DNA from: Mycobacterium vicinigordonae
GTDB lineage: Bacteria; Actinomycetota; Actinomycetes; Mycobacteriales; Mycobacteriaceae
Assembly: GCF_013466425.1 (NCBI RefSeq)
Contig: NZ_CP059165.1
Span: 1,922,001-1,986,000 of the forward strand
Direction: 5' to 3'
DNA length: 64,000 bases
Each line of letters starts with the position of its first letter. Position 1 is the stretch's first letter. The notes beneath the pieces are model-generated. The model searched no databases and had not been told where the DNA came from. It worked only from the letters and a program-made list of their open reading frames with translations. The translations under genes were made by a program, and so were the position numbers. Below, piece by piece: positions 36,397-45,089 of this stretch.

Positions 36397-37755
36397 TTGG
36401 ACGAACTCATAGCTAATTCGCTCGCGGGGTCGGTGGGTTATGTGTGGCCGTTTTTTGAGAAGTCGGGGTTCGACAACCAGGTTTACGCCGGACACCTGGC
36501 ACAGTCGGACGACCGCTTCAAAGTTTCGGTCTTGGCGCCTTCGCCGATTGGTGTCGGTCTTGGGCCGCTAGAAGGTCAGAAGCGTATTCCCAGCTCCCTG
36601 CTAGCTGTATCAGAGGTTCACGGAACACTCGCGTTTGACATCACTCGTATTGGCGGCACCACAAATATTGGCGGGGTCAAGGCGTCAAGCCGCGACTACT
36701 ATTGCCGCGCAATCGCCGTTGGCTTTCCTGCGGACGAACTCAAATCATCGCGCATGTACGAGATGGCCGCCTACTTCCCCGGCCTTGAGCACTGGTCGAG
36801 GATCAGGGGTTCCAAGTCGGAGGTAAAACACGATGAGTACCATCGCCCGACAGTCATAAATACGACGATCAGGTCCGCGCCGGAACAGGTCACCCGATTC
36901 TCCAAGTATCAAACATTGGTGGTTTCAACGCATTTCGAGGTGACGGGACCCAGAGACGATCGCCGCGCCTATACGCCGCTGTCGATCTCGTCAATAACCG
37001 AGTCAGCTGTCGACTGGCGATTTCACATGAACGTGCTGCTGTCCATTCAGAATCTCATTAGTCTGTGTTGGGATGGCTTTGTTCGCGCCGACGGAGGGTA
37101 CGTCCGGCTCGATCTCTCCGAACCTGAGGAGACATCGAACGCAAAACTATGGTCCCAGCGCCTCATGGAAATCCCCGCAGCCGTACAACCTGCTCCTCCC
37201 AGCACCACGTTTCCACTCGTGCGTTACGAGACACTCGGCGGAGTCGATGGCCTCAGACGATGGGTCAGGCTTGCCGAAGCACACCCCCGCGCGGTCGGCC
37301 CCATCACGTCGCGGAACCGTGTTGCCCGATCCCCAGTGGTTGAGAGCGTGCTGCACGACATTTGCGTCGCGATCGAGTACTGGGTCAACTATCACAAGAG
37401 CATCAAGCGCTCGTGGGCGAAGCCGCGAAGTCAGCGTGATAGCCAGGCGGAACGATTAGCCCGCTGGGTCGGTAATGAGTTTGGCGAGTTCGTCGGAGAT
37501 CCACAGAAGTGGGCACGAAGCTTGTGGCAACATTACGGAGATCTGAAGCACCAACCGACTCTTAGTTACGACCCATACGAGTTGTACTTACTGGCAGATA
37601 GCGCACGGATTTTGCTGACTTGCGCGCTGCTGAATCGGGTGGCGGGAACGAAAAGGCCGACGCGAGCTTTATGTCGCGCGACCCAAAACCACGACACCGG
37701 CTATGACGTTCGCGATCTACTGGACACCCAACCGAACCCTGCGCTGGAAATCTAA
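36397..37755 (+). CDS. ApeA-like HEPN defence protein
   Basis: A 452-residue protein. The N-terminal 230 residues (VHGTLAFDITRIGGTT and AAYFPGLEHWSRIRG) resemble the ApeA N-terminal domain, which carries a G-rich opening and the pattern F.G..hW. The C-terminal 130 residues are helical with RSLWQHYGDLKHQP, an R-x4-H HEPN-type arrangement. ApeA is a HEPN RNase that aborts phage infection by cleaving tRNA. TTG at 36397 is preceded by GGGAGG at 8-base spacing. Family match is by eye and moderate. Confidence 0.5.
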   Translation: MDELIANSLAGSVGYVWPFFEKSGFDNQVYAGHLAQSDDRFKVSVLAPSPIGVGLGPLEGQKRIPSSLLAVSEVHGTLAFDITRIGGTTNIGGVKASSRDYYCRAIAVGFPADELKSSRMYEMAAYFPGLEHWSRIRGSKSEVKHDEYHRPTVINTTIRSAPEQVTRFSKYQTLVVSTHFEVTGPRDDRRAYTPLSISSITESAVDWRFHMNVLLSIQNLISLCWDGFVRADGGYVRLDLSEPEETSNAKLWSQRLMEIPAAVQPAPPSTTFPLVRYETLGGVDGLRRWVRLAEAHPRAVGPITSRNRVARSPVVESVLHDICVAIEYWVNYHKSIKRSWAKPRSQRDSQAERLARWVGNEFGEFVGDPQKWARSLWQHYGDLKHQPTLSYDPYELYLLADSARILLTCALLNRVAGTKRPTRALCRATQNHDTGYDVRDLLDTQPNPALEI

Positions 37756-37875
37756 GTACCGGAACCTGCTGCCGGATGCCAACCACGCTAGCTGTGTTGT
37801 CTACCTGGGCTCTAGTCAACTTGGACAGGTTCCTCGTCAGCATCGATCGTCTAACTAGGGTCCTTGTCGAATTGA

Positions 37876-37888
37876 TAGACAGTGTCTA
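37876..37888. promoter_or_regulatory. palindrome upstream of the serine recombinase
   Basis: TAGACA-G-TGTCTA, 42 bp before the recombinase start, in an A/T-rich stretch. Possible resolution or binding site of the recombinase, or its operator. Confidence 0.4.
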
Positions 37889-37929
37889 GAATAGATTCAG
37901 GAGTTCAAATCGACAGAACAGGGGTATGG

Positions 37930-38508
37930 ATGGGCAAAGGTCAGATCGTCGGCTACGTGCGGGTGAGCACCGCCGACCAGAACACCGACCGCCAGCTCGA
38001 CGGCATAGACCTCGACGAGGTGTTCACTGACCACGCCAGCGGCAAGGACACTAAGCGACCTCAGCTGCAGGCGATGCTCAAACACGTCCGTAAGGGCGAT
38101 GAGCTGGTGGTGCACAGCATGGACCGACTCGCCCGGTCGCTGGTGGACCTACGCCGCACCGTCGATGAGCTGACAGCCAAGGGTGTGCGCGTCCGATTCG
38201 TCAAGGAGGGTCTGGTATTTGGTGACACCAGTGACCCGTGCGCGACTCTGATGCTGTCGGTGATGGGCGCGGTCGCCGAGTTCGAGCGCGCCCTTTTGCT
38301 CGAACGTCAACGCGAGGGCATCGCCATCGCCAAGACTAAAGGTGCCTACAAGGGTCGCAAGCCGTCGCTGACCGAGGACCAAGTCGAGGCGGTAGCAGCC
38401 CGTCTGGCCAAGGGAGAATCGGCGTCCGTGTTGGCTCGCGAGTACGGCGTCAGTCGGGCCACTGTCTACAACGCCCGGCTGCGGGCGACCAAGGAGGCGT
38501 TGGCGTGA
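37930..38508 (+). CDS. serine recombinase (resolvase/invertase)
   Basis: A 192-residue small serine recombinase. The nucleophilic Ser is in YVRVSTADQNTDRQL near residue 14; DELVVHSMDRLARSLVDL contains the catalytic Arg pair (R..R after the DRLARS motif). The C-terminal helix-turn-helix is GESASVLAREYGVSRATVYN. A second ATG was chosen (MGKGQIVGYV) because the conserved strand begins there. The next gene overlaps by 4 bp (GTGA). Decayed recombinase ends occur at 39160-39384 and 44097-44290, the latter close to this one in sequence. Confidence 0.9.
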   Translation: MGKGQIVGYVRVSTADQNTDRQLDGIDLDEVFTDHASGKDTKRPQLQAMLKHVRKGDELVVHSMDRLARSLVDLRRTVDELTAKGVRVRFVKEGLVFGDTSDPCATLMLSVMGAVAEFERALLLERQREGIAIAKTKGAYKGRKPSLTEDQVEAVAARLAKGESASVLAREYGVSRATVYNARLRATKEALA

Positions 38509-39050
38509 CCGACCTCGATCCCGAATTGGTTGCTGAAGTGAGCTGCCGGGCAAGATCCAGCACCGCCCATCATGAAGCCGGGCACGCCGTCGCCGCCGTG
38601 GCACGCGGCGGGACGCTGATAAAGATCCACCTCGGCTACGCCGATTGGTCAACCCTCGACACCAGTGGCGACCTGCCAGCCGAAACGCACCACCGCAGCA
38701 GCAAGCAGAACTTGCCGTTCGTCACCTTCGCCGGACCGTGGGCCACGGCGAAGTGGACCATTCAGAACGACCCTGGTGTGGATGACTTCGATGATGCCCT
38801 GGAGTATGCCTTTGACAATGCCACTGACGGCGATGGTGCGAAGTACGACGGTGTAGTGGAGCAGCTCAAGTCCTTCAGCGCGACGGTCGGCGTGCCACTG
38901 GGTTGGGAACGGCCATGGGAATACCACTGGATTAACGAACTGGAACCGTTGTGGCCAGCCGTGTGCGAGATCGCGGCGATGCTGATCGACGGACAGACCG
39001 TGGTCCACGACCAGGTTCAGGCCGCGATCGATCGTTGCCCCGACAACTGA
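38505..39050 (+). CDS. HExxH metalloprotease-like protein coupled to the recombinase
   Basis: A 181-residue protein with TAHHEAGHAVAAVARGG near residue 22, the HExGH zinc motif as in the FtsH/M41 peptidase module, but without an AAA ATPase or membrane segment. The middle part FVTFAGPWATAKW may supply the rest of the fold, and an acidic stretch (DDFDDALEYAFDNATD) could offer the third ligand. GTG at 38505 overlaps the recombinase stop, so they are coupled. The role is unknown; small stand-alone M41-like proteins occur on mobile elements. Confidence 0.6.
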   Translation: MTDLDPELVAEVSCRARSSTAHHEAGHAVAAVARGGTLIKIHLGYADWSTLDTSGDLPAETHHRSSKQNLPFVTFAGPWATAKWTIQNDPGVDDFDDALEYAFDNATDGDGAKYDGVVEQLKSFSATVGVPLGWERPWEYHWINELEPLWPAVCEIAAMLIDGQTVVHDQVQAAIDRCPDN

Positions 39051-39159
39051 CTTAACCCGACGCGCCGAGACCCAGGGATGGGATGTGAGGCTGCCTTCTC
39101 GTTCCCGCATGTCGAAGTGCGCGACGAGCCCACCATTGCCGGTGAAGTCCGTTGCCCTT

Positions 39160-39384
39160 TGAGCGCTTCACAATGATCGAGCGGACCCCGCGCCGGTCTG
39201 GGCGCTGCCGCCGCCAATGGGCGCAAGGGTGGTCGTCCCCGCCAGATCGATGACGCTGCCGCTGCAAGGCACGAAGCTTGCGGGACAAGGGGATCCACGC
39301 CACCGACTTCGCGAAGATGTTGGGCGTCTCGCGCGCCACGGTGTACCGGCATCTCGCCGTTGACGAGTCCTCTGCTGCTTACTA
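39160..39384 (+). pseudogene. C-terminal remnant of a second serine recombinase
   Basis: Reading with two or three frameshifts gives ERF..MIERTRAGL, NGRKGGRPRQIDDAAAARH, LRDKGIHATDFAKMLGVSRA and TVYRHLAVDESSAAY, the ending of a resolvase/invertase (hinge, GRK.GRP and HTH). Only the 3' end remains and frames change between segments. It is not the same family branch as the intact recombinase at 37930. The stop is shared with the end of the convergent gene at 39382. Confidence 0.75.
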
Positions 39385-40938
39385 GGGCGGATACCATCCG
39401 CAAAGGGCGCTGTGGAACACGGCGCGCTCGGGAGGCGGCGGCTCCGTCTCGCCAGGTATTGCTTGAACACAACCCAGCAGCGGGCTGTGGTTGGACGCCG
39501 CTTGGGGCGTATTTCGCAGGATCAGCTTCGTGAACGCCTCGATGAGTGCCAGCCCGGCTCCCATCAGCGTGTGACCCGCAGTCGCGAGGTCGGCGACCAT
39601 CACTGGGCTACCGAAGACTTCGGCGGCATCTGCGCGCCATACGCCGAGAGCCTCGTAGTGCTCCTGAAGCATGCCGTTGTTTGCCCCCGGTGCCAGTTCG
39701 GGCATCGCGTCGAGGTTCAGACCGATGTTCATCGAGTTCCCGTACTGCCGCCCAGGGTGTTGATCGACGGGGAGGATGCCATCGTGGATGTGGTTACGCA
39801 GGACTTTGCACACGCCCGCGTAGACGTGTAGGCGTGTGACATCGCCGAGCGCGGCGGCGGGGTATTCGCGAACAAGGTGGTCGTTTATGTAGCCGCGTCC
39901 GTCGAGGGAGAAGCGGAACCGGGAGGCGTCCCGGGTGGGGTCGATGAGCAGCGGAAATCGGCGTCCGTAGATATCGAATGCTGCAGCGAGGTATAGCAAT
40001 TCGCGGTCGAAGGCCTCAGCGGCAGTCTCGACGACGTCGGCACCGTGGCTGCGGTCGTGCCAATTCGACAAAGCGGCCAGCATCTCATCGAGCGCGCGGG
40101 CGGCGCGTGCCAACCGTGCCCTTATCGACCTGAGCGCACTGATGGTGTCGAAGTCGGTGTGGCGAGCAGCGAGTTGGGGGAACACGTCGAAGTAGGGCAT
40201 CTCCGACGTCACGCCCCAGTCGTAGAAGTTGGCGATCGTGGACGTCGACTCCGTCCGCTCCCACGTACCACCTCCCACAAGTCGTCCGCGTTGTACTTCG
40301 ACCACCGGGTTATGGGTCATCCGCAGGTAGTGTCCGATGACGGCGACCGCGTCGTCCGGCGTCACGCTCGCGACCACGTCGTTGTCGGCGACATCGCTCC
40401 TACCTGCCGTCGACGCACCGGTCACAATCAGGTCGATACCTAGCTCGGCTGCCGCTGCCGCGTACGCGGCAGCACGGTGGCGGTCCGCGAGCGAGATCGG
40501 CTCAGCCTCGGCTGGTGCGGTCTGGGCATCGAGATGCTGGTAGATCTCGAAGAAATGCGCCCGCGTGCTCGATGACATCCGCTCGGACTCAGTCTTGATC
40601 CAGATGAAACGCGTGTCGAGTTCCTTCGCCGCCCTGTCGACCGTCGTGAAGCCGACCTCATGCACCAGCGGGTCCCGGAGCGCCGCTGTCCAGGCGTCGG
40701 GCACTTCACCGTCTGCGGGTACAAGCAGCTCGAAGGCGATCTCGTCGCGTTCGAAGAACGTGGCCAGGTAACCATCCGGCGGTTGCGGCAGGGTCGTGGT
40801 GTCGATGCCGAGCCGCATGGGCCGGGTTGCCGGTTTGAGCGGGAACAACGACGGCAGGTCCGAGTTCTCCCGTATCGGCGCTCGGACGAACCGCATGAAT
40901 CTGTTGTTCGGCTGCCCGTCGGGGATCGTGATGGTCAT
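39382..40938 (-). CDS. large hypothetical protein of the island
   Basis: A 518-residue protein, no family recognised. An N-terminal alpha/beta-type region (residues 1-200) contains FTTVDRAAKELDTRFIWIK and a LGIDLIVTGASTAGR strand-loop; the C-terminal half is mostly helical with KVLRNHIHDGILPVDQ, which resembles a HEPN-type RN..H motif but is one residue short, and NWHDRSHGADVV. The ATG at 40938 was chosen because an upstream in-frame start would add a poor-looking 19 residues. It is divergent from the HNH gene. Confidence 0.6.
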   Translation of the reverse strand: MTITIPDGQPNNRFMRFVRAPIRENSDLPSLFPLKPATRPMRLGIDTTTLPQPPDGYLATFFERDEIAFELLVPADGEVPDAWTAALRDPLVHEVGFTTVDRAAKELDTRFIWIKTESERMSSSTRAHFFEIYQHLDAQTAPAEAEPISLADRHRAAAYAAAAAELGIDLIVTGASTAGRSDVADNDVVASVTPDDAVAVIGHYLRMTHNPVVEVQRGRLVGGGTWERTESTSTIANFYDWGVTSEMPYFDVFPQLAARHTDFDTISALRSIRARLARAARALDEMLAALSNWHDRSHGADVVETAAEAFDRELLYLAAAFDIYGRRFPLLIDPTRDASRFRFSLDGRGYINDHLVREYPAAALGDVTRLHVYAGVCKVLRNHIHDGILPVDQHPGRQYGNSMNIGLNLDAMPELAPGANNGMLQEHYEALGVWRADAAEVFGSPVMVADLATAGHTLMGAGLALIEAFTKLILRNTPQAASNHSPLLGCVQAIPGETEPPPPERAVFHSALCGWYPP

Positions 40939-41005
40939 AGGCGTGATGTTCCCACTGACCTCTGACACGGACTTGCTGTCGGACCTTCCGTTCATAATTC
41001 TTGGG

Positions 41006-41809
41006 GTGAAGGGTTGTTTGGTGGTGGGCTGCGGCGAGCAGCACTACTCGCGAGATATGTGCAAGCGGCACTACACCGCGTGGTGGCGGGGGGAAGTCAT
41101 ACCTGGTGGACCACCGGTCCGGGAGGTGCCCGTGTGTACAGCGCCCGGATGCGATCGTCCGGTCTTGAGCCGGGAACTGTGCCGCCGCCACTACGCCGCC
41201 TTCATGAAAACGAACCCTCCAAAGCTCGCCCAACGGGGCCGAGTATGCGACGTCGAGGGTTGTGGCCGCCCCCATGAGTCCGACGGGCTGTGTGGCACAC
41301 ACGCGCTCAGGCGCAAGAAGGGCCAGGACCTGACAGTCGCCATCCGCACCGACCGCACCCTCCAGGAGAAGCTGGACTTCTACGCCCCGCCATCTGATCC
41401 AAAAGCATGCTGGCTGTGGACTGGCGCGAAGACCAACGGGTACGGGGTGCTGAATATCGACGGCGTGAATCGTCGAGCGACTCATGTCGCGCTCGAACTT
41501 GCCACAGGACAACAGGTTCCAGATGGTCTGGTCGTCCGACATCGCTGTGATACCCCGGCGTGTGTCAACCCCGCGCACCTGGAGACAGGAACCCAGGGGG
41601 ACAACATCAACGACATGCACACACGCGGACGGGCCGCTGTCGGAGAAGCGTTGCCCGTCTCGAAGGTCACCCCGGAGATCGTTCGTCAAATTCGGGACTT
41701 CAATGAGTCGGGCACGATGACACAGACCGCGATCGCGAAGCGGTTCAACATCACTCAGCCTGCGGTGTGGGCGATCATCAACCGGACGACCTGGGCGCAC
41801 GTGGACTGA
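41006..41809 (+). CDS. HNH endonuclease with N-terminal zinc-finger repeats
   Basis: A 267-residue protein. Residues 1-110 hold three similar Cys/His modules (GC..QHYSRDMCKRHY, GCDRPVLSRELCRRHY, GCGRPHESDGLCGTH), each a CxxC...CxxH-type finger. The HNH domain spans about 130-215: CWLWTGAKTNGYGVLN, ATHVALELATGQQ, RHRCDTPACVNPAHLETGT. A C-terminal helix-turn-helix (MTQTAIAKRFNITQPAVWAI) would give extra DNA contact, as in homing-type HNH endonucleases. GTG at 41006 fits the first finger. It could be selfish or defensive. Confidence 0.82.
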   Translation: MKGCLVVGCGEQHYSRDMCKRHYTAWWRGEVIPGGPPVREVPVCTAPGCDRPVLSRELCRRHYAAFMKTNPPKLAQRGRVCDVEGCGRPHESDGLCGTHALRRKKGQDLTVAIRTDRTLQEKLDFYAPPSDPKACWLWTGAKTNGYGVLNIDGVNRRATHVALELATGQQVPDGLVVRHRCDTPACVNPAHLETGTQGDNINDMHTRGRAAVGEALPVSKVTPEIVRQIRDFNESGTMTQTAIAKRFNITQPAVWAIINRTTWAHVD

Positions 41810-41814
41810 CATCG

Positions 41815-41955
41815 ATGACTGAAGACGCGCTGTACCCAGGGATGGACGAGCACCGTGCCATCGAGTTTCTCTGGGCGACCAGCGACGGCACCGCCATCGA
41901 CAGCTGGCACTGGCTGATCGAGACATCGACGACGTCGTTCTACATCAATCCATGA
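41815..41955 (+). CDS. 46-residue hypothetical protein
   Basis: A short frame 5 bp after the HNH gene and overlapping the next start by ATGA: TEDALYPGMDEHRAIEFLWA, then an amphipathic tail. The coupling on both sides supports it. Function unknown. Confidence 0.5.
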   Translation: MTEDALYPGMDEHRAIEFLWATSDGTAIDSWHWLIETSTTSFYINP

Positions 41956-42590
41956 ACCGCGCGATGCAGGCAGCCAAGGTCACCGTCCACGGTCCGGATG
42001 CCCGCTATCCGGGAGAGGACCACTATCGCTTCGACGTGATCAGGACGCCGGAGAGGGAAGTGGATCAGAAGGCCGCCAACCGCTCCGCCCGTGCTGGGGG
42101 TCGCTGGCTCACCGACTCCGGTGGACTACCTCTGTACTTCACGGGTCGACGAGTCGCTGACAACGTGGACCACGTCGTACGACTCAGCACAGGACACGAC
42201 GTGTTCGTTGCCGGTGCGCCCCCGGCGGGTGGGTCCGATTGGCCCAAGGAGAAAGCGACGATGCGGGGCCTCCTGCCGATCCCCGGCGAAGGGTTCGTCG
42301 TGCACGTGGACGTCTTCCTGCGCTATGACGGCGAGCGTGGACCCTACTGGCCACACTCTGAGGAGGCGATCCGCGCTCAGCGCGCGGGCTTGGGATTCAT
42401 GACCAACTCGTTGGGCTGGAAGCTGTCGGTCGTCGTATTCCAGCGTCGTGTCGACGAGGAGCCCGACCCCTGCGGCGACCTTCGCGGGGATACGCCACTT
42501 GACCGGTGCCGTCGTGGCTACGTCGCGATCGTGGAAGATGACGGGCTGTTGTGGTTGTGCGAGAAGCTCATTCCCTGGTCCGACTCCTGA
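41952..42590 (+). CDS. hypothetical protein
   Basis: A 212-residue protein starting by ATGA overlap with the small gene upstream. It is mixed alpha/beta with many aromatic residues (FVVHVDVFLRYDGERGPYWP) and two clusters of Cys and Asp near the C-terminus. No family was recognised. It probably belongs to the HNH transcription unit. Confidence 0.6.
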   Translation: MNRAMQAAKVTVHGPDARYPGEDHYRFDVIRTPEREVDQKAANRSARAGGRWLTDSGGLPLYFTGRRVADNVDHVVRLSTGHDVFVAGAPPAGGSDWPKEKATMRGLLPIPGEGFVVHVDVFLRYDGERGPYWPHSEEAIRAQRAGLGFMTNSLGWKLSVVVFQRRVDEEPDPCGDLRGDTPLDRCRRGYVAIVEDDGLLWLCEKLIPWSDS

Positions 42591-42657
42591 CGCTCCGTGT
42601 GCATGATCTGGCTTCGTCGAAGTCAGGATCATGATGGACTTGTTTGTGCCGAGTGCC

Positions 42658-44034
42658 CTAATCGGGGGCGGCGGCCCACGGACTCCCTGCGAGCAGTGTC
42701 CGAGTGTTCGCGAGGTGATGCCCGTACGATGAGGAATAGCGATACCCCTCTTGCATTGTGGGAGAATCGAATCCGGCCTTGTTGAGCATGTTCGTCCGCA
42801 GTACCCATGTGATCGAGTAGCTCAGTGCGATGAGCAAGTCCAGGAACTGTTCGTCGTCAATGTTTTTGGGTAGCGATGGCTGATGAGCCAGGATGTTGCG
42901 CGCCGTTGATACCGCATCCGGCCAATCCGCAAAACCGCGACCAAGACTCGGGATTGAGCGTTGGGCGTCGGTCAGCAGGTCGTTCATGCGGCTGCGAAAG
43001 GTCTGTTCGTTGATGTGTGAGAACCCTTCGTTGATTGCTTTTCCGAACTCGGCGCGGTCTTCGTCGGTGAACTCGGGTTGCGTCATTTTCGTCAGCGCGG
43101 CCTCGCGGGCGAGGCTGCGCATTTTCTCAATCTTCTTGCTGGACAATCCCTTTACGCGCTTCTCATCCTCGCCGAAGAGCCGCCGATGCAGTCCTTCGGC
43201 AACCGACCCGAGTGTGAGTACGTGTGTCTGAATCGCAACGCCGGGTAGCTCGTCCAAGACGGCAGCGTCCAATCCTTGAGTCGTGCCACGGAAGTCGATC
43301 CACTTTGCGAACTTCTCTGCGGTGAGGTGCTGCGTGTCCAGCAGGGGATGGCTGGAGTCGTTGACGGATTGTCGGCCGCGATCGACGGTCCGCCACGCCC
43401 CTTTGGGCTCGATCCGCACCTGCACGTCCGCGTCAGTCGCGTCGTTCATAGTAGTCAGTTGGGTCAGGGTGGTGACTGCGTTGATCACTCCGGAGTCGAG
43501 GTCGCTAAACGTCGTGGATGCCGAGCCCGTAAATTCGAACCACTGCGACCCGTCGTCGCGATACATGCGTAGGTGCCCACCGCCAGCGCATTGCGCCTCG
43601 TCCTCGGCAACTCCCCACCAGGACGGCCCGACCACCAGAAACCTGATCGCGTAGTACTTCTGGTCGGCCTTGACGTGCTCGCCGATAACGGCGTACCTCG
43701 CACGGAATCGTTGGCGTGCCTGACTGGGCTCAAGAAGGAACCCGAGGCTGCGGCTGCCGCCTTGCGCGTGAACGAGCGTGACCGGGCTGCCGTCGGTGAG
43801 TTCGCCGTGGATCGTTCTCTCCTGAAAGTCCTCCACGTGATGCTCGGGGTCGCCCGAGATCGTGACCATCGCCCCACCGGTCGGCGTCCGGGTGAACGAG
43901 AATTGTCTCTCGATGAAGATGGCCTTGTCCGTTGTCAAGCACGGACGATCGTCGCCGCCAGCAACCAGCTGGCCTGGCACTCGGCGCTCGGGTGTGTCGA
44001 TCTGCCAGAACGTGCCCATTGATGGTGAATCCAT
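42658..44034 (-). CDS. second ApeA-like HEPN protein
   Basis: A 458-residue protein. The N-terminus (TPERRVPGQLVAGGDDRPCL ... ERTIHGELTDGSPVTLVHAQ) follows the ApeA N-terminal domain plan: an opening W.I...R.PG.L followed by a G-rich strand and an I.GE...G..VTL strand. The C-terminal region has STARNILAHQPSLPKN, the R-N-x-x-x-H HEPN catalytic motif, inside a helical domain. The ATG at 44034 (or 44019) was chosen because the frame upstream overlaps a resolvase remnant. With the 36397 gene the island has two ApeA-type candidates. Confidence 0.55.
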   Translation of the reverse strand: MDSPSMGTFWQIDTPERRVPGQLVAGGDDRPCLTTDKAIFIERQFSFTRTPTGGAMVTISGDPEHHVEDFQERTIHGELTDGSPVTLVHAQGGSRSLGFLLEPSQARQRFRARYAVIGEHVKADQKYYAIRFLVVGPSWWGVAEDEAQCAGGGHLRMYRDDGSQWFEFTGSASTTFSDLDSGVINAVTTLTQLTTMNDATDADVQVRIEPKGAWRTVDRGRQSVNDSSHPLLDTQHLTAEKFAKWIDFRGTTQGLDAAVLDELPGVAIQTHVLTLGSVAEGLHRRLFGEDEKRVKGLSSKKIEKMRSLAREAALTKMTQPEFTDEDRAEFGKAINEGFSHINEQTFRSRMNDLLTDAQRSIPSLGRGFADWPDAVSTARNILAHQPSLPKNIDDEQFLDLLIALSYSITWVLRTNMLNKAGFDSPTMQEGYRYSSSYGHHLANTRTLLAGSPWAAAPD

Positions 44035-44096
44035 CGGCTGAGTATGCATTTGGCTGCCGTTCAACAACACAGGTTCGGTGGTGTTTATTGGGCTCT

Positions 44097-44290
44097 TTCC
44101 CTTGCTACTGGAACGCATCTGCGAAGCTATCGCCATCGCCAAGACCAACGGCGTCTAAAAGGGCTGGAGGCCATCACTTGCCGACGCCGAGGCGCAGGCC
44201 GGTGGCCGGGCGGCTAGCCGAGAGAGAGAGTCGACCTCAAGCCCTGGCGCGCGAGTACGGCGTCAGTCGGGCGACCATCTACAGCATCCA
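44097..44290 (+). pseudogene. C-terminal remnant of a serine recombinase related to the intact one
   Basis: With one stop and frame changes, the stretch reads IAIAKTNGV, KGWRPSLADAEAQA and AREYGVSRATIYSI. The same segment of the intact recombinase (38290-38480) reads IAIAKTKGAYKGRKPSLTE and AREYGVSRATVYN. It is therefore a decayed copy. Confidence 0.75.
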
Positions 44291-44298
44291 ATGGCCAC

Positions 44299-44421
44299 GT
44301 GGCCGAAGTCATCACCGTGGACCACCTCTACCGCCAGCACGGTTACCCGCTCGAAGCATCACACCGCCTCGTGGACGATCTGGCGCTTCGCCTGAAGCGC
44401 AAGCCGTCGGCGGTCGCTTAG
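44299..44421 (+). CDS. 40-residue hypothetical frame
   Basis: From GTG: AEVITVDHLYRQHGYPLEAS and a basic tail. Codons look natural and the peptide is amphipathic. No ribosome binding site or family seen. Confidence 0.3.
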   Translation: MAEVITVDHLYRQHGYPLEASHRLVDDLALRLKRKPSAVA

Positions 44422-44424
44422 CGG

Positions 44425-44517
44425 ATGCGCAACCTTCACGGCGCGCACGTTGAGCCGGGCTACCCAGGCAGCAACTGGCACGTCACCAACCTCGATCGCA
44501 AGGAAGAGGACTGGTAA
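44425..44517 (+). CDS. 30-residue hypothetical frame
   Basis: Starts 4 bp after the previous stop: MRNLHGAHVEPGYPGSNWHV and an acidic tail. Too short to judge; may be one unit with the preceding frame or a remnant. Confidence 0.22.
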   Translation: MRNLHGAHVEPGYPGSNWHVTNLDRKEEDW

Positions 44518-44854
44518 TCACCGAAGCTCAGAACGCGCCAGCTCCGGTCAACCTCGGCACCCAAGCTATTGGTGCAGCGGAAGAACCTCTGGTCCAGCAC
44601 CGGTTGCTCAAGTTCTTGATCGAACACCGCGCTAGTCACCATCGACTCCGGATCGACATTCGAAGACACTGAGGTTGTGAGGACTCAGTCCGGATTTACT
44701 TCATGGGATTACCGGGATGAGCACATCTGCCAGATGGCCGAGTGGAAACTCCGCTGCCTCGACGCTGCTCGGTAGCGTGCCGAGTAGGAGCAGCGTGGGT
44801 CCCTGGCTGACCTCGGCGAGCCGCCTTGATAGCCGCGATGCCACACTGAACGTC

Positions 44855-45052
44855 ATGGCCCGACAGCACGGATCAATCGAGTTCGAGAATAACCCGCAAA
44901 TTTCGCGGATGAAGGACGAAGATGCTGCGCTCGCTGAAATCGCACGGCGGCATCCGGAGTGCATAGACGTGGTTTTGACCGGCGTGGGCGGCCAGATGGG
45001 CGGCACCCAGCGCCGCGCCGAGTTCACCTATGGCACAGCAGGGGAACAGTAG
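44855..45052 (+). CDS. 65-residue hypothetical frame
   Basis: From ATG: ARQHGSIEFENNPQISRMKD, then ECIDVVLTGVGGQMGGTQRR. Looks protein-like but not recognised. The rest of the 44518-45089 stretch shows no supported gene. Confidence 0.3.
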   Translation: MARQHGSIEFENNPQISRMKDEDAALAEIARRHPECIDVVLTGVGGQMGGTQRRAEFTYGTAGEQ

Positions 45053-45089
45053 AGCGGCACGCGAGTCGGCGTAGCCGCGAGCGCGACGA

